Positions 45,655 through 54,955 of a stretch of 59,973 bases of DNA are shown here, piece by piece (position 1 is the stretch's first letter; each line of letters opens with the position of its first letter). Position numbers and translations under genes: made by a program. This stretch comes from Aquimarina rhabdastrellae (GTDB taxonomy: Bacteria; Bacteroidota; Bacteroidia; Flavobacteriales; Flavobacteriaceae). The notes beneath the pieces are model-generated. The model was not told the DNA's origin, made no database searches, and saw only the letters and a program-made list of their open reading frames with translations. The DNA lies in NCBI GenBank assembly GCA_947387485.1, contig CANDNT010000022.1, positions 1 through 59,973 on the forward strand, in the 5' to 3' direction.

Positions 45655-46368
45655 ATGATAAAAAAACTATTCTTTTTAATATTGGTATGTGGACAATTAG
45701 GTTATGCTCAGATAGATGAGAATAGTGTATTAGGCTTGCCTGTTGCAACGACAGCAGAAATGCTAGCTGTAACAAGAGCTAATGAAGGAGCGGTGGTCTA
45801 TAATACAGATGATAAGAATGTTTATAGATGGAACGGTACTATTTGGGAAGCCATAGGAAATGGCTCATCTGGAGATATAACAGGAGATATTAAATATAGT
45901 GTTCGTAATACAGATCATAATGGCTGGTATGTTTTAAATGGTAGAGCGATAAATACGTTGCCCACAAATGCAAGAACAGCAGCTATAGATTTGGGATTTA
46001 CATCGAGTCTGCCCAATGCTAGTGATAGAGTATTAAAACATCCTAGAGGAGGAGAAACTATAGGTGATGTTGGAGGGCAAGCAACAACAACATTGACACG
46101 AGCGAACTTACCTGATATTAATTTTAACGGGACTACTACAACTGGAGGAAATCATAGACATTCAATAAGTGGAATCTTCCAGAACTTTCAGTTGATTAAC
46201 AGAGCTGATAATTTTTTGAATGTAATGAGATCAGGAGGAAATACTAATACTTCTAGAACAGGAAATCACAGTCATAATGTGACTGTCAATAGTGGAGGAG
46301 GTGATCAGGCTTTTGAAAGATATCAGCCATTTCTGGTAATTAATAGTTTTATTTATTTAGGAGAATAG
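45655..46368 (+). CDS. Exported protein with phage tail-collar-like C-terminal domain
   Basis: 237 residues from the ATG at 45655, with a signal peptide (KLFFLILVCGQLGYAQ). Residues about 45-70 carry the flavobacterial VVYNTDDKNVYRWNGTIWEAIG motif seen at the head of exported fibre-like proteins. The C-terminal half resembles a tail-collar domain: DIKYSVRNTDHNGWYVLNGRAI, LPNASDRVLKHPRGG, paired GNHRHS and GNHSHN histidine clusters and the closing YQPFLVINSFIYLGE. There are no phage genes around it. Probably trimeric and located outside the cell; function unknown. The longer TTG-started version hides the signal peptide and is rejected. Confidence 0.75.
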   Translation: MIKKLFFLILVCGQLGYAQIDENSVLGLPVATTAEMLAVTRANEGAVVYNTDDKNVYRWNGTIWEAIGNGSSGDITGDIKYSVRNTDHNGWYVLNGRAINTLPTNARTAAIDLGFTSSLPNASDRVLKHPRGGETIGDVGGQATTTLTRANLPDINFNGTTTTGGNHRHSISGIFQNFQLINRADNFLNVMRSGGNTNTSRTGNHSHNVTVNSGGGDQAFERYQPFLVINSFIYLGE

Positions 46369-46437
46369 ATTTTTTAAGTAAAACACTTTAGAAATGTTAA
46401 AATAACTATAAATCAGTATTTTTTTAACAAGTAAAAG

Positions 46438-46482
46438 AAGTTGATTATTTAGTTTTAGTACAACACAAACTAAATACAACTT
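46438..46482 (+). promoter_or_regulatory. Hairpin in the leader directly before the T9SS hydrolase start
   Basis: AAGTTGATTATTTAGTT (46438-46454) pairs with AACTAAATACAACTT (46468-46482), giving 15 base pairs with a 2-nt AT bulge and a 13-nt loop. Only two bases separate it from the ATG at 46485, so it could block ribosome access if it is in the mRNA, or be an operator in DNA. Confidence 0.55.
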
Positions 46483-46484
46483 AT

Positions 46485-48278
46485 ATGAAATTAAAACTTA
46501 CCTTGATACTACTATTATGTTGTGTCATTACGTATTCACAATCTTTTGTTGAAGTCCAATTACCCATACCTGAGCGAGTAAGTTCTTTATTTATAGGGCC
46601 AATAACAAAATCTACAATTCATTTTGGAGCTAAACCTCCTAATTATAACGGGAAGGTAATCCTTTTTAATCATGGATATATAGATCTTAATCAAACACAG
46701 TTTTTATTTAATAATTCATTTTATGAAGAAACCTATAAAGAAGGTTATCAAGCAGTATTTGTAGCAACAACTAGAGGAGAAGGATTCTGGAAAAATGGAG
46801 AGTTACTAGCAGAATCTATAGATAGAATTACAACAAAATACCATGTTACAGATGTATATATTGTAGCGCATAGTAATGGAGGAAAAGCTGCCGAAGCAGC
46901 AATGTATCATTATGGAAAGAAAGATAAAGTGAAAAAGGTTTTTGCGTTAGGAACTCCTTTTTGGGGAACGTATTTAGCTAATATTGCAGAATTTCCGTTA
47001 CTAAATTGGGCATGGAGACTTACTGGTTTGAGTGAAGGATCTAGAACATCTACTACATACTATTGCGAAGATGTAGTTAGGCCATATTTTGATAATCATC
47101 CAGATAATGAACCTGAGAAATTTGTAGTATTAGGAACCTCAGGTTTTTATAACGGATCTACATTAGCAGCTCCAATAATGTTAGCTACAGGAGGTGTTTT
47201 AAGAGCAGCTCAAGGAGTTAATGATGGTGTTGCACCATATGATAGTACATTAAGACCAGGAGCAACCTATGTATATAGTAAGAATGATTCAAGAGCAATT
47301 CATGATCATGTAGATGTAGCTTTGGGACAGTTTAGTTGGTCGTATATTAAAACATTTTTAGATAACGATAATAGAAGTAATAGTAATCTAGAATATAAGA
47401 AAGCTCAAAAGCATAAACAGATAGAAAGTGATTATTATATAATAACTTCTTCAGGCGAAAATAAGAACATTGTTTTGGACGAGAAAAGCCAAAATGGAGT
47501 TTTATATCTGTTACACGAAAACGAACAAGCCGATTTTACTGTATATAATGATTTTAATGAGAAAATAGAAGATCAAAAAAAGTATAGAAAAGGTTTAAAT
47601 GAAACAGTAATTCCTATTCAAAAAGGTATGTCTAGAATAGAAGGAGATACTAGATATCTAGGAATATTGAAACAAATCAATGATGTCAAGATGACTTTTG
47701 AGCATAAAATAAATGAAATAGTAGAAATTGATTTCAAAAAAGAAGAGAAAAACCTTGATATAACTTCAGTTAATGTTTCAGCAATATTAATTAGAAAATC
47801 AACTTTAACAGGAGAAAACGTTGAAGAAAATTATAAACGAGTTGAATTTGAAGAGAAAAATGGAAAGTATAGCTATGATATAAGCCAATTAGAAGATGGA
47901 GTTTATAGTATGTTTTTAAATGCTGAAAAAGATAATAGTTTTAAAAGATCATTAATCTCAGGTTTTGCTAAAGGACAGTTAAACAAGGAAGATTTTACTC
48001 AGAGAAATAGTTTATTAGAAGATAAAAAACAACAAAAAGCTATATTATATCCTACAGTAATAAAAAATAAAGCAAGTTTGAAGTTTGTATCTCAAGAAGT
48101 TTTTAAACAAATCAAAATATACGATTATTCAGGACGCTTAATTACGTTATTTGATATAGAAGAAAATCAGCAGGATAATGATGAAATAGATATATCTCAC
48201 CAATTAGGACTTTTAAAAAGCGGAATATATTTGATGACATTAGACGAAGAACAAACAATTAAGTTTATTAAAGAATAA
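46485..48278 (+). CDS. T9SS-secreted alpha/beta hydrolase (lipase/esterase-like)
   Basis: 597 residues. Signal peptide (LLLCCVITYSQ), an alpha/beta hydrolase core with oxyanion-region VILFNHGYID (58-67), nucleophile S130 in AHSNGG (128-133), a later Asp in GVNDGVAPYDS and the His in IHDHVDVALG. A linker region of beta-rich repeats follows, and the last ~80 residues form a type A T9SS sorting domain (LYPTVIKNKASLKF, IKIYDYSGRLI, LKSGIYLMTLDEEQTIKFIKE). It is thus exported through the outer membrane and anchored or released. Substrate likely an ester or lipid; not determined. A terminator follows at once. Confidence 0.86.
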   Translation: MKLKLTLILLLCCVITYSQSFVEVQLPIPERVSSLFIGPITKSTIHFGAKPPNYNGKVILFNHGYIDLNQTQFLFNNSFYEETYKEGYQAVFVATTRGEGFWKNGELLAESIDRITTKYHVTDVYIVAHSNGGKAAEAAMYHYGKKDKVKKVFALGTPFWGTYLANIAEFPLLNWAWRLTGLSEGSRTSTTYYCEDVVRPYFDNHPDNEPEKFVVLGTSGFYNGSTLAAPIMLATGGVLRAAQGVNDGVAPYDSTLRPGATYVYSKNDSRAIHDHVDVALGQFSWSYIKTFLDNDNRSNSNLEYKKAQKHKQIESDYYIITSSGENKNIVLDEKSQNGVLYLLHENEQADFTVYNDFNEKIEDQKKYRKGLNETVIPIQKGMSRIEGDTRYLGILKQINDVKMTFEHKINEIVEIDFKKEEKNLDITSVNVSAILIRKSTLTGENVEENYKRVEFEEKNGKYSYDISQLEDGVYSMFLNAEKDNSFKRSLISGFAKGQLNKEDFTQRNSLLEDKKQQKAILYPTVIKNKASLKFVSQEVFKQIKIYDYSGRLITLFDIEENQQDNDEIDISHQLGLLKSGIYLMTLDEEQTIKFIKE

Positions 48279-48282
48279 GAAA

Positions 48283-48306
48283 AAAGGAGGTCGATAGACC
48301 TCCTTT
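48283..48306. terminator. Terminator between the T9SS hydrolase gene and purA
   Basis: AAAGGAGGTC / GACCTCCTTT with loop GATA lies between convergent genes, with A- and T-rich flanks on both sides. Confidence 0.88.
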
Positions 48307-48327
48307 ACTATTTTAAAACTAGAAAAA

Positions 48328-49599
48328 TTATTTTTTAATAGTTTGTTTTCTATCTGGACCTACAGAAACAATAGTGATAGGAGTTTCAAGCTCTTTTTCT
48401 AAAAAGGCTATATAATCATTCATTTCTTTAGGTAATTGAGAAGCCTCAGTCATTTGTGTAAGATCCTCTTTCCAACCTTTCATCTCAGTATAAATAGGTT
48501 CAAGGTTTTGAGGCTCTATATTATATGGTAAATGAGTAATTGTCTCTCCATTGTAATTATATGCAGTACATATTTTGATAGTTTCAAAACCACTCAAAAC
48601 ATCACCTTTCATCATCATTAATTGAGTAACACCATTTACTTGAATAGCATATTTTAAAGCTACAAGGTCAAGCCAACCACATCTACGTGGTCTACCTGTA
48701 GTAGCTCCAAACTCATGACCTACACGAGCCATAGTTTCTCCATCATTGTCAAATAGCTCTGTAGGGAAAGGTCCACTACCAACACGAGTAGTGTAAGCTT
48801 TAAAAATCCCAAAAACCTCTTTGATTTTATTAGGAGCAATACCTAAACCAGTACAAGCTCCAGCTGCAGTAGTATTTGACGAAGTTACAAATGGATATGT
48901 CCCAAAATCGATATCTAATAAAGAACCTTGAGCCCCTTCTGCAAGAATAGATTTACCTTCTTTTTGAGCTTGAAAAAGATATTCCTCACTATCGATAAAC
49001 GTTAATGTTTTTAAAGTTTCAATAGCTTCAAAGAATTCTTCTTCTAGTTCTTTTAAATTGTATTCTATTTTAGCATTATAAAAATCAATCATAGCCTCAT
49101 GTTTATCTGCTAAAGAACGATAGCGATCTTTCCAATCACTAAGTTCTAAGTCACCTATACGAATACCGTTTCTACCCGTTTTATCCATATAAGTAGGACC
49201 TATACCTTTAAGTGTTGATCCTATTTTTGCTTTACCTTTTGAGGCTTCAGAAGCTGCATCAAGAATGCGATGTGTAGGAAGTATTAAGTGTGCTTTTCTA
49301 GAAATCAATAATTTAGATTTATAATCAATATTGTATTTTTCAAGATTGTCTAATTCTTTCTTGAAAATCACAGGATCGATTACAACTCCGTTTCCTACTA
49401 GATTAATTGCTTTTTCATGAAATATACCGCTAGGTATAGTGTGTAAAACATGCTTAATACCGTCAAATTCTAAAGTATGCCCTGCATTAGGACCACCTTG
49501 AAATCGAGCAATGATGTCATAATTTTGAGTAAGAACATCTACAATCTTACCTTTACCTTCGTCTCCCCATTGAAGACCAAGTAATAAATTTACAGCCAT
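48328..49599 (-). CDS. purA: Adenylosuccinate synthetase
   Basis: Condenses IMP and aspartate with GTP hydrolysis, first committed step to AMP. 423 residues; the GTP/IMP loop GDEGKGKIVD lies at 12-21, NAGHTLEF carries the catalytic His, and TTTGRPRRCGW-type switch sequence (ATTGRPRRCGWLD) binds aspartate. It begins 9 bp after the fur stop, so fur and purA are co-transcribed. Confidence 0.97.
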   Translation of the reverse strand: MAVNLLLGLQWGDEGKGKIVDVLTQNYDIIARFQGGPNAGHTLEFDGIKHVLHTIPSGIFHEKAINLVGNGVVIDPVIFKKELDNLEKYNIDYKSKLLISRKAHLILPTHRILDAASEASKGKAKIGSTLKGIGPTYMDKTGRNGIRIGDLELSDWKDRYRSLADKHEAMIDFYNAKIEYNLKELEEEFFEAIETLKTLTFIDSEEYLFQAQKEGKSILAEGAQGSLLDIDFGTYPFVTSSNTTAAGACTGLGIAPNKIKEVFGIFKAYTTRVGSGPFPTELFDNDGETMARVGHEFGATTGRPRRCGWLDLVALKYAIQVNGVTQLMMMKGDVLSGFETIKICTAYNYNGETITHLPYNIEPQNLEPIYTEMKGWKEDLTQMTEASQLPKEMNDYIAFLEKELETPITIVSVGPDRKQTIKK

Positions 49600-49608
49600 T
49601 AGTGTGTT

Positions 49609-50067
49609 TTAGTTTGTTGGTTGCTTTTTGGTTCCGTAAAAATATAATGAGTGATTAGTGATTTCAACATCAAAAATCTCTTCTATAGTTTTCTTAATAG
49701 ATTGTATACGTGGATCACAGAATTCCATTACTTCTCCTGTGTCTGTCAAAATTAAATGATCGTGTTGCCTGTCAAAATATGACTTTTCATATTGTGCTTG
49801 AGTTTGCCCAAACTGATGTTTACGCACTAGTTTACAATCCATTAATAATTCAATAGTATTGTAAAGTGTAGCACGGCTTACACGATAATTTTTGTTTTTC
49901 ATTTTAATATATAAAGATTCTATATCAAAATGATCGTCACTATCATATATCTCTTGAAGTATAGCATAACGTTCTGGAGTTTTTCTATGACCATTTTCTT
50001 CTAAGAATTTGGTAAATACTCCTTTTACTATCTCTTGATCGTCTTGTGAAGTGTTCTGTGTGCTCAT
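49609..50067 (-). CDS. fur: Fur family transcriptional regulator
   Basis: 152 residues. N-terminal winged helix (RKTPERYAILQEIY, HFDIESLYIKMK, RVSRATLYNTIELL) and a metal-binding dimer domain (RQHDHLILTDTGEVMEF, later NHSLYFYG). The C-terminal CxxC pairs of the structural zinc site of some Fur proteins are missing; only scattered cysteines remain. Whether it senses Fe, Zn or peroxide cannot be decided. First gene of a fur-purA unit. A TAAATTTG -7-like element (50088-50081) sits 14 bp before the start, inside the end of rsh's downstream spacer. Confidence 0.88.
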   Translation of the reverse strand: MSTQNTSQDDQEIVKGVFTKFLEENGHRKTPERYAILQEIYDSDDHFDIESLYIKMKNKNYRVSRATLYNTIELLMDCKLVRKHQFGQTQAQYEKSYFDRQHDHLILTDTGEVMEFCDPRIQSIKKTIEEIFDVEITNHSLYFYGTKKQPTN

Positions 50068-50097
50068 ACGCTTAAAAAAGCAAATTTACATTATTTT

Positions 50098-52302
50098 TTA
50101 TTGTCTTGTAACTTTATCGATACCGTTTATTTTAGATAAATTTTGAATAACAGTTTTTAAGGTGTTATTATTTTTTACCCCAACAGTGATTTTTCCAGTA
50201 AATACGCCATCATTAGTATCAAAATTCATATTGTAAATAGCAAGGTGCATATTGTTTGAAATAATTTGAGTTACTTCATTAACAACACCAATATTATCAA
50301 TACCATTTAATTTAATTACGGCTCTAAACTCTTCTTGAGTAGAATCTATCCATTTTGCACTCATAATGCGATAAGCATAATTACTTTGTAGTTGAAGTGC
50401 ATTAGGGCAGTTCTTTTTATGAACCTTAATACCTTCGTTTACAGTAATAAAACCAAAAACATCATCGCCAGGGATAGGATTACAACAATTAGCGAGTTTA
50501 TATTCTAATTTTTCACTTTCTTTTCCAAATACTAATAAATCGTATTTTGAAGTGATTTCTTCTTTATGAACCTCTTCGGTATTGCCTTTACGAATTTTAT
50601 TTTTGATAAAATTCATAAATACATTACTACGTGTAGTAGCAAACTCCTTTATTTTTTGATTATCGATAGTACCAATACCTACACGATAAAATAGGTCTAG
50701 ACTAGTTTTTAATTTAAAATAGAGAACGAGTTCGTTTACTACTTTTTCATTAAGAGTGATTTTTTGCGAACGCAATTTACGTTTAAGTATAACTTTTCCT
50801 TCCTCGGCAATTTGTTTCTTTTCTTCTTTTAACGAAGATTTAATTTTTGCACGAGCTCTAGCAGTTGTAGCATAATCTAACCAGTTTGAAGTAGGCTTAG
50901 ATTTATCTGAAGTAATGATTTCTACTTGATCACCACTTTTTAAAACATGACTTAAGGGGACTAATTTACCATTGACGCGTGCCCCTCTTGTACGTAAACC
51001 TACCTCGGTATGTACACTAAAACCAAAGTCTAAAGCAGTAGCGCCTTTAGGTAATGATTTTAAATCACCATTAGGTGTAAAGACAAAAATCTCTTTTGCA
51101 TATAGATTAAGTTTAAATTCTTCAACAAAATCAACAGCATTTGTTTCAGAGTTTTCTAGAGCCTCTTGCAAACGATTAAGCCATCCATCTAGACCTTGAT
51201 CTTGTTTCTCGTTAGTATTTTTGTACTTATAGTGAGCAGCATATCCTTTTTCTGCTATTTCATGCATACGTTCACTACGTATTTGTACTTCTACCCATTT
51301 GCCATCAGGTCCTATTACAGTAATATGTAAAGCTTCATATCCTGTGGATTTGGGTTGTGAAATCCAATCACGTAAACGAATCGGATTAGGACGGTAGTAA
51401 TCAGTAACTATAGTATAAATTTTCCATGCAATAAATTTCTCATTAGCACGGTCACTACGATATATAATACGAATGGCAAACTTATCATAAACTTCATCAA
51501 AGCTTACATTCTGTTTGACCATTTTTCTGCGTATAGAATAGATAGATTTAGGTCTCCCTTTAATATCATATGACAAGCCTTCTTTATCTAGACCTTCACA
51601 TATTTTGTCAGAAAAGCGTTTGATATAGGCATCTTGCTCTTCTTTACTATCTTTTATTTTTTCTAAAATATCTTTATATACATCAGGTTCGGTGTATTTT
51701 AATCCTAGATCTTCTAGTTCTGTTTTGATATTGTATAAACCAATACGATGAGCCAGAGGTGCGTAGATATAAAGTGTTTCTGATGCAATTTTAACCTGCT
51801 TATCAGGACGCATTGAGTCCATCGTTTGCATATTGTGTAAACGATCAGCAATTTTGATAATGATTACTCGTACATCATCATTAAGCGTGAGTAACATTTT
51901 TCTAAAGTTCTCAGCCTGTAATGAAATGTCTTTATCCTTATTGAGATAAGAAATCTTTGTTAAACCATCAACAATTCTGGCAATAACCTCTCCAAACATT
52001 TGTTCAATGTCCTCAAGAGTATAATCAGTATCTTCTACAACATCATGAAGTAAAGCTGCAGCAATAGAAGTGGCATCAAGACCTATTTCGCTTGCTACAA
52101 TTTTAGCTACAGCTATAGGGTGGAAAATATAAGCTTCTCCACTTTTTCTTCGTTGTTCTTTATGGGCGTCAACAGCAACATCAAAAGCTTGACGAATTAA
52201 TTTTTTATCGTCAGTACTTAGGTCGCGATAACTTATCCGAAGCAGTTCTTTGTATTCCTTCGCAATTTTTTTGTTTTCTTCTTCTATTTCTGTTTCCGTC
52301 AT
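50098..52302 (-). CDS. rsh: Bifunctional (p)ppGpp synthetase/hydrolase
   Basis: 734 residues from the ATG at 52302 (the frame reaches back to a TTG at 52317). HD hydrolase domain with HD at 86-87 and the following E90-D91 intact, synthetase domain (YDKFAIRIIYR, STGYEALHITV), TGS (IFVFTPNGDLKSLPKGATALDFGF) and a C-terminal ACT domain (LNGIDNIGVVNEVTQIIS). Both active sites look complete, so it should make and degrade the alarmone that drives the stringent response. In Bacteroidota it is usually the main or only long RSH protein. Confidence 0.95.
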   Translation of the reverse strand: MTETEIEEENKKIAKEYKELLRISYRDLSTDDKKLIRQAFDVAVDAHKEQRRKSGEAYIFHPIAVAKIVASEIGLDATSIAAALLHDVVEDTDYTLEDIEQMFGEVIARIVDGLTKISYLNKDKDISLQAENFRKMLLTLNDDVRVIIIKIADRLHNMQTMDSMRPDKQVKIASETLYIYAPLAHRIGLYNIKTELEDLGLKYTEPDVYKDILEKIKDSKEEQDAYIKRFSDKICEGLDKEGLSYDIKGRPKSIYSIRRKMVKQNVSFDEVYDKFAIRIIYRSDRANEKFIAWKIYTIVTDYYRPNPIRLRDWISQPKSTGYEALHITVIGPDGKWVEVQIRSERMHEIAEKGYAAHYKYKNTNEKQDQGLDGWLNRLQEALENSETNAVDFVEEFKLNLYAKEIFVFTPNGDLKSLPKGATALDFGFSVHTEVGLRTRGARVNGKLVPLSHVLKSGDQVEIITSDKSKPTSNWLDYATTARARAKIKSSLKEEKKQIAEEGKVILKRKLRSQKITLNEKVVNELVLYFKLKTSLDLFYRVGIGTIDNQKIKEFATTRSNVFMNFIKNKIRKGNTEEVHKEEITSKYDLLVFGKESEKLEYKLANCCNPIPGDDVFGFITVNEGIKVHKKNCPNALQLQSNYAYRIMSAKWIDSTQEEFRAVIKLNGIDNIGVVNEVTQIISNNMHLAIYNMNFDTNDGVFTGKITVGVKNNNTLKTVIQNLSKINGIDKVTRQ

Positions 52303-52353
52303 CAAATAAAAATACAATTAAGAATTGTAAGAAACAAGTGATAGGCTTATTCG

Positions 52354-53586
52354 TTATTGTTCTAAATTTTTAATTCGTTGTAACAGAGTAGGGTGTGAGT
52401 AATGCATAAAAACATATGCTGGATGAGGAGTTAAATTGCTTAAGCTATTTTTTGATAATTTTTTTAAACTACGAATTAATGCAGGAGCATTAAAAGTGTT
52501 TTTTGCATAGTTGTCTGCTTGATATTCAAATGTTCTAGATACCATATTCATAAACAAGCCAGTAATTTCTGTAATAGGGGTATATAAAATACCAAAAGCA
52601 ATTAAACCAATATGAAATGAAGGTTGAGAAACTCCCAAAGCTTCAGCTAATAAAGGAGAATTAATAAATATGGATAATAACCACAAAGTGAATCCAGTCA
52701 ATAAAATAGAAAGTATTAAATTATAAATGATATGGCGTTTCTTATAATGACCAACTTCATGAGCTAATACAGCAACTATTTCATCAACTTCTAAATCTTT
52801 AATCAATGTATCGTATAATGTAATACGTTTTTCACTTCCTAGACCAGAGAAATAAGCATTGGCTTTTGTACTGCGTTTTGAACCATCAATAACAAAGATG
52901 TTGTTAAGTTTAAAACCAACTTTTTCTGCATAAACTTGAATATGAGTTCTAAGTTCACCTTCCTCAAGAGGAGTTTGTTTGTTGAATAAAGGAACAATAA
53001 ATCTGGCATAGAACATATTCATTAATAAACTAAAAATTATAACAAGTCCCCATGCATACAACCAAAAAGAAGGGCCTGTAAAATTATAAAACCAAATAAT
53101 AGCTGCTAAAATACTTCCTCCTAATAACATTAGCATGAGAAGGTTTTTTAGTTTATCTACAAAAAAGGTTTTAAGTGACATTTTATTAAAACCAAATTGT
53201 TCTTCGATTACAAAAATTTGATAATAAGAAGAGGGGAGAGAAATGATTTCACCACCGATTATGATAAAACCAAAAAATAATAGTCCTACAAGAATATCAT
53301 TATTAGAAAAAGTTCGTACAAAATTGTCGAGCAAGGCAAAACCATCAAAAGCTAAAAAAGCCAACATGGTAAATAATGAAATAGAAGAAGTGATTAATTT
53401 AAATTTAAAATTAACCTTTTTATAAGCTATAGATTTTTGATATTCATCTTTTGGATATACATCTGCGAGTTCATGAGGAATTTTTTTAGAGAAATGTTTA
53501 GCATTAAAAACGTCAAGAATAGAATCTATAAAATGAACGATAATGATAATAATTAATAATATATAAAAAAGGGTAGATGCGCTCAT
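52354..53586 (-). CDS. M48 family (Ste24-like) membrane metalloprotease
   Basis: 410 residues with about seven transmembrane segments. HEVGH at 276-280 supplies zinc ligands, and the downstream EYQADNYAKNTF motif gives the third ligand and the family's ExxxD signature. The C-terminal tail HPAYVFMHYSHPTLLQRI is typical of Ste24/CAAX protease type 1 proteins, here probably serving membrane protein quality control as bacteria lack most prenylated CAAX proteins. Located between rsh and trmH on the same strand, 24 bp after trmH. Confidence 0.92.
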   Translation of the reverse strand: MSASTLFYILLIIIIIVHFIDSILDVFNAKHFSKKIPHELADVYPKDEYQKSIAYKKVNFKFKLITSSISLFTMLAFLAFDGFALLDNFVRTFSNNDILVGLLFFGFIIIGGEIISLPSSYYQIFVIEEQFGFNKMSLKTFFVDKLKNLLMLMLLGGSILAAIIWFYNFTGPSFWLYAWGLVIIFSLLMNMFYARFIVPLFNKQTPLEEGELRTHIQVYAEKVGFKLNNIFVIDGSKRSTKANAYFSGLGSEKRITLYDTLIKDLEVDEIVAVLAHEVGHYKKRHIIYNLILSILLTGFTLWLLSIFINSPLLAEALGVSQPSFHIGLIAFGILYTPITEITGLFMNMVSRTFEYQADNYAKNTFNAPALIRSLKKLSKNSLSNLTPHPAYVFMHYSHPTLLQRIKNLEQ

Positions 53587-53610
53587 GATAGGATGTTAGT
53601 CTAGATGTTT

Positions 53611-54420
53611 TTAAAAAGTAAAATTACGTTGTCGCTTGGCTTCAAAAATTAAAATCCCAGCAGCCACAGAAACATTCATAGAATCAATAGCACCACTCAT
53701 TGGGATAATAATATTTTGAGTAGTGTTGTCTATCCATTTAGAACTGAGTCCAGTAGCTTCTGTACCAACGACAATTGCGGTAGGTTTAGTATAATCAAGA
53801 GTATGATATGCTACAGATGCTTGAAGTGCAGCACCGTAAATATTAATATTATGACCTTTTAAATAATCCAATATTTCTTCTGTAGTTCCTACAGCAATTG
53901 GAGTAGTAAACAAGCAACCTACACTAGAACGTATAATATTAGGGTTATACATATCTGTTTTAGGATTGGCGATACATACCAAATCGACATTAGCTGCATC
54001 TGCAGTACGTAATAAAGCTCCTATGTTACCAGGTTTTTCTGGAGCTTCAGCAACTAGAATTAACGGCTTTTTAGTTGATAATTCAACCGAAGAAATATGA
54101 AGTTCTTTAGTTTTGGCAACGGCCAAAATACCCTCTGTAGTACCTCTAAAAGCTAATTTTTGATAAACTTCATTTGAAATTATAACTTTCTCGATAGAAG
54201 AATGAGAATCTACTAAGAGCGCATTAAGATCTTCGATCGAGATCAAATCATCGCAAAAAAATAGTTGAGTGATTTCATAACCACCTTTTAATGCTAAACT
54301 TAATTCTCGTTGTCCTTCAATTAGAAATAATCCTTCTTTTTTTCTAATTCGTGATTTTTCTTTTAAAGTAGAAAGAAATTTTATGTGAGAATTTTGAGTA
54401 CTGTTAATCTGTTTATACAT
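53611..54420 (-). CDS. SpoU/TrmH-type RNA 2'-O-methyltransferase
   Basis: 269 residues from the ATG at 54420. An N-terminal substrate-binding domain (KINSTQNSHIKFL-like, FLIEGQRELSLAL) is followed by the knotted SPOUT domain with its three motifs: NIGALLRTADAANVDLV, IVVGTEATGLS and IPMSGAIDSMNVSVAAGILIFEA. Methylates a ribose in rRNA or tRNA; target not determined. The frame extends to a TTG at 54429, but that codon lies inside the -7 promoter element, so the ATG is preferred. Confidence 0.9.
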   Translation of the reverse strand: MYKQINSTQNSHIKFLSTLKEKSRIRKKEGLFLIEGQRELSLALKGGYEITQLFFCDDLISIEDLNALLVDSHSSIEKVIISNEVYQKLAFRGTTEGILAVAKTKELHISSVELSTKKPLILVAEAPEKPGNIGALLRTADAANVDLVCIANPKTDMYNPNIIRSSVGCLFTTPIAVGTTEEILDYLKGHNINIYGAALQASVAYHTLDYTKPTAIVVGTEATGLSSKWIDNTTQNIIIPMSGAIDSMNVSVAAGILIFEAKRQRNFTF

Positions 54421-54426
54421 AGGGTG

Positions 54427-54434
54427 CAAAGATA
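54427..54434 (-). promoter_or_regulatory. -7 element directly before the SpoU methyltransferase start
   Basis: TATCTTTG on the minus strand matches TAnnTTTG, continues GCACCC like the tRNA promoter, and ends 6 nt before the ATG. Its first bases are the T-tract of the preceding rplT terminator. No TTG at -33. Confidence 0.55.
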
Positions 54435-54436
54435 AA

Positions 54437-54460
54437 AAATCCGCTCAATTGAGCGGATTT
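54437..54460 (-). terminator. Terminator of the thrS-infC-rpmI-rplT operon
   Basis: AAATCCGCTCAA is followed directly by TTGAGCGGATTT, a perfect 24-bp palindrome, and on the minus strand by TTTTTATC. It ends the ribosomal operon just before the next promoter. Confidence 0.85.
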
Positions 54461-54496
54461 CTATATAAGTGAGATAATTATTGTTGTTATAAAAAA

Positions 54497-54841
54497 TTAC
54501 TTTACTTTCTCTACAATCGCTTTAAAAGCTTCAGGATTGTTCATAGCTAAGTCAGCAAGAACCTTACGGTTTAACTCGATGTCATTAGCTTTAACTTTTC
54601 CCATAAATTGAGAGTAAGACATACCGTGTAAACGAGCACCTGCGTTAATACGAGTGATCCATAAAGCACGGAAAGTTCTTTTTTTGTTTCTACGATCTCT
54701 ATAAGCATATGACATTGCTTTATCAACCGCATTTTTTGCTACTGTCCAAACGTTTTTACGACGTCCAAAGTAACCTTTAGCTTGCTTAAGAACTTTTTTT
54801 CTTCTAGCTCTTTTTGCAACAGAATTTACTGATCTAGGCAT
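54497..54841 (-). CDS. rplT: 50S ribosomal protein L20
   Basis: 114 residues, the usual length. Basic N-terminus (RSVNSVAKRARRKKVLKQAKGY) and the conserved GRRKNVWTVAKNAVDKAM, DRRNKKRTFRALWI and ARLHGMSYSQFM. Binds 23S rRNA early in assembly and can repress its own operon. Last gene of the thrS-infC-rpmI-rplT set; the 114-bp gap from rpmI is long for an operon and may hold the control site. Confidence 0.98.
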   Translation of the reverse strand: MPRSVNSVAKRARRKKVLKQAKGYFGRRKNVWTVAKNAVDKAMSYAYRDRRNKKRTFRALWITRINAGARLHGMSYSQFMGKVKANDIELNRKVLADLAMNNPEAFKAIVEKVK

Positions 54842-54955
54842 AATTTAAATTTTTTAGTAGTAGGCGATCTCTTATAATTAATTTAAGATACTTTAATTGA
54901 GCCTAACTCCTGGGTTTACAATAATTTTAACCGAAAATCGGTATCAAAAATAGAA
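54842..54955 (-). promoter_or_regulatory. rpmI-rplT spacer, possible L20 control region
   Basis: The 114-nt spacer holds a small hairpin ACCGA-TTT-TCGGT (minus strand, 54942-54930) and a GGGTTTAC-like pyrimidine/purine stretch, but no promoter match. L20 autoregulates through this kind of site in other bacteria; that use here is a guess. Confidence 0.25.

Noticed and set aside
45655..46368. Prophage remnant suggested by the tail-collar-like domain
   Set aside because: No capsid, terminase, tail, integrase or attachment-site repeats are nearby, and the protein has a Sec signal peptide.
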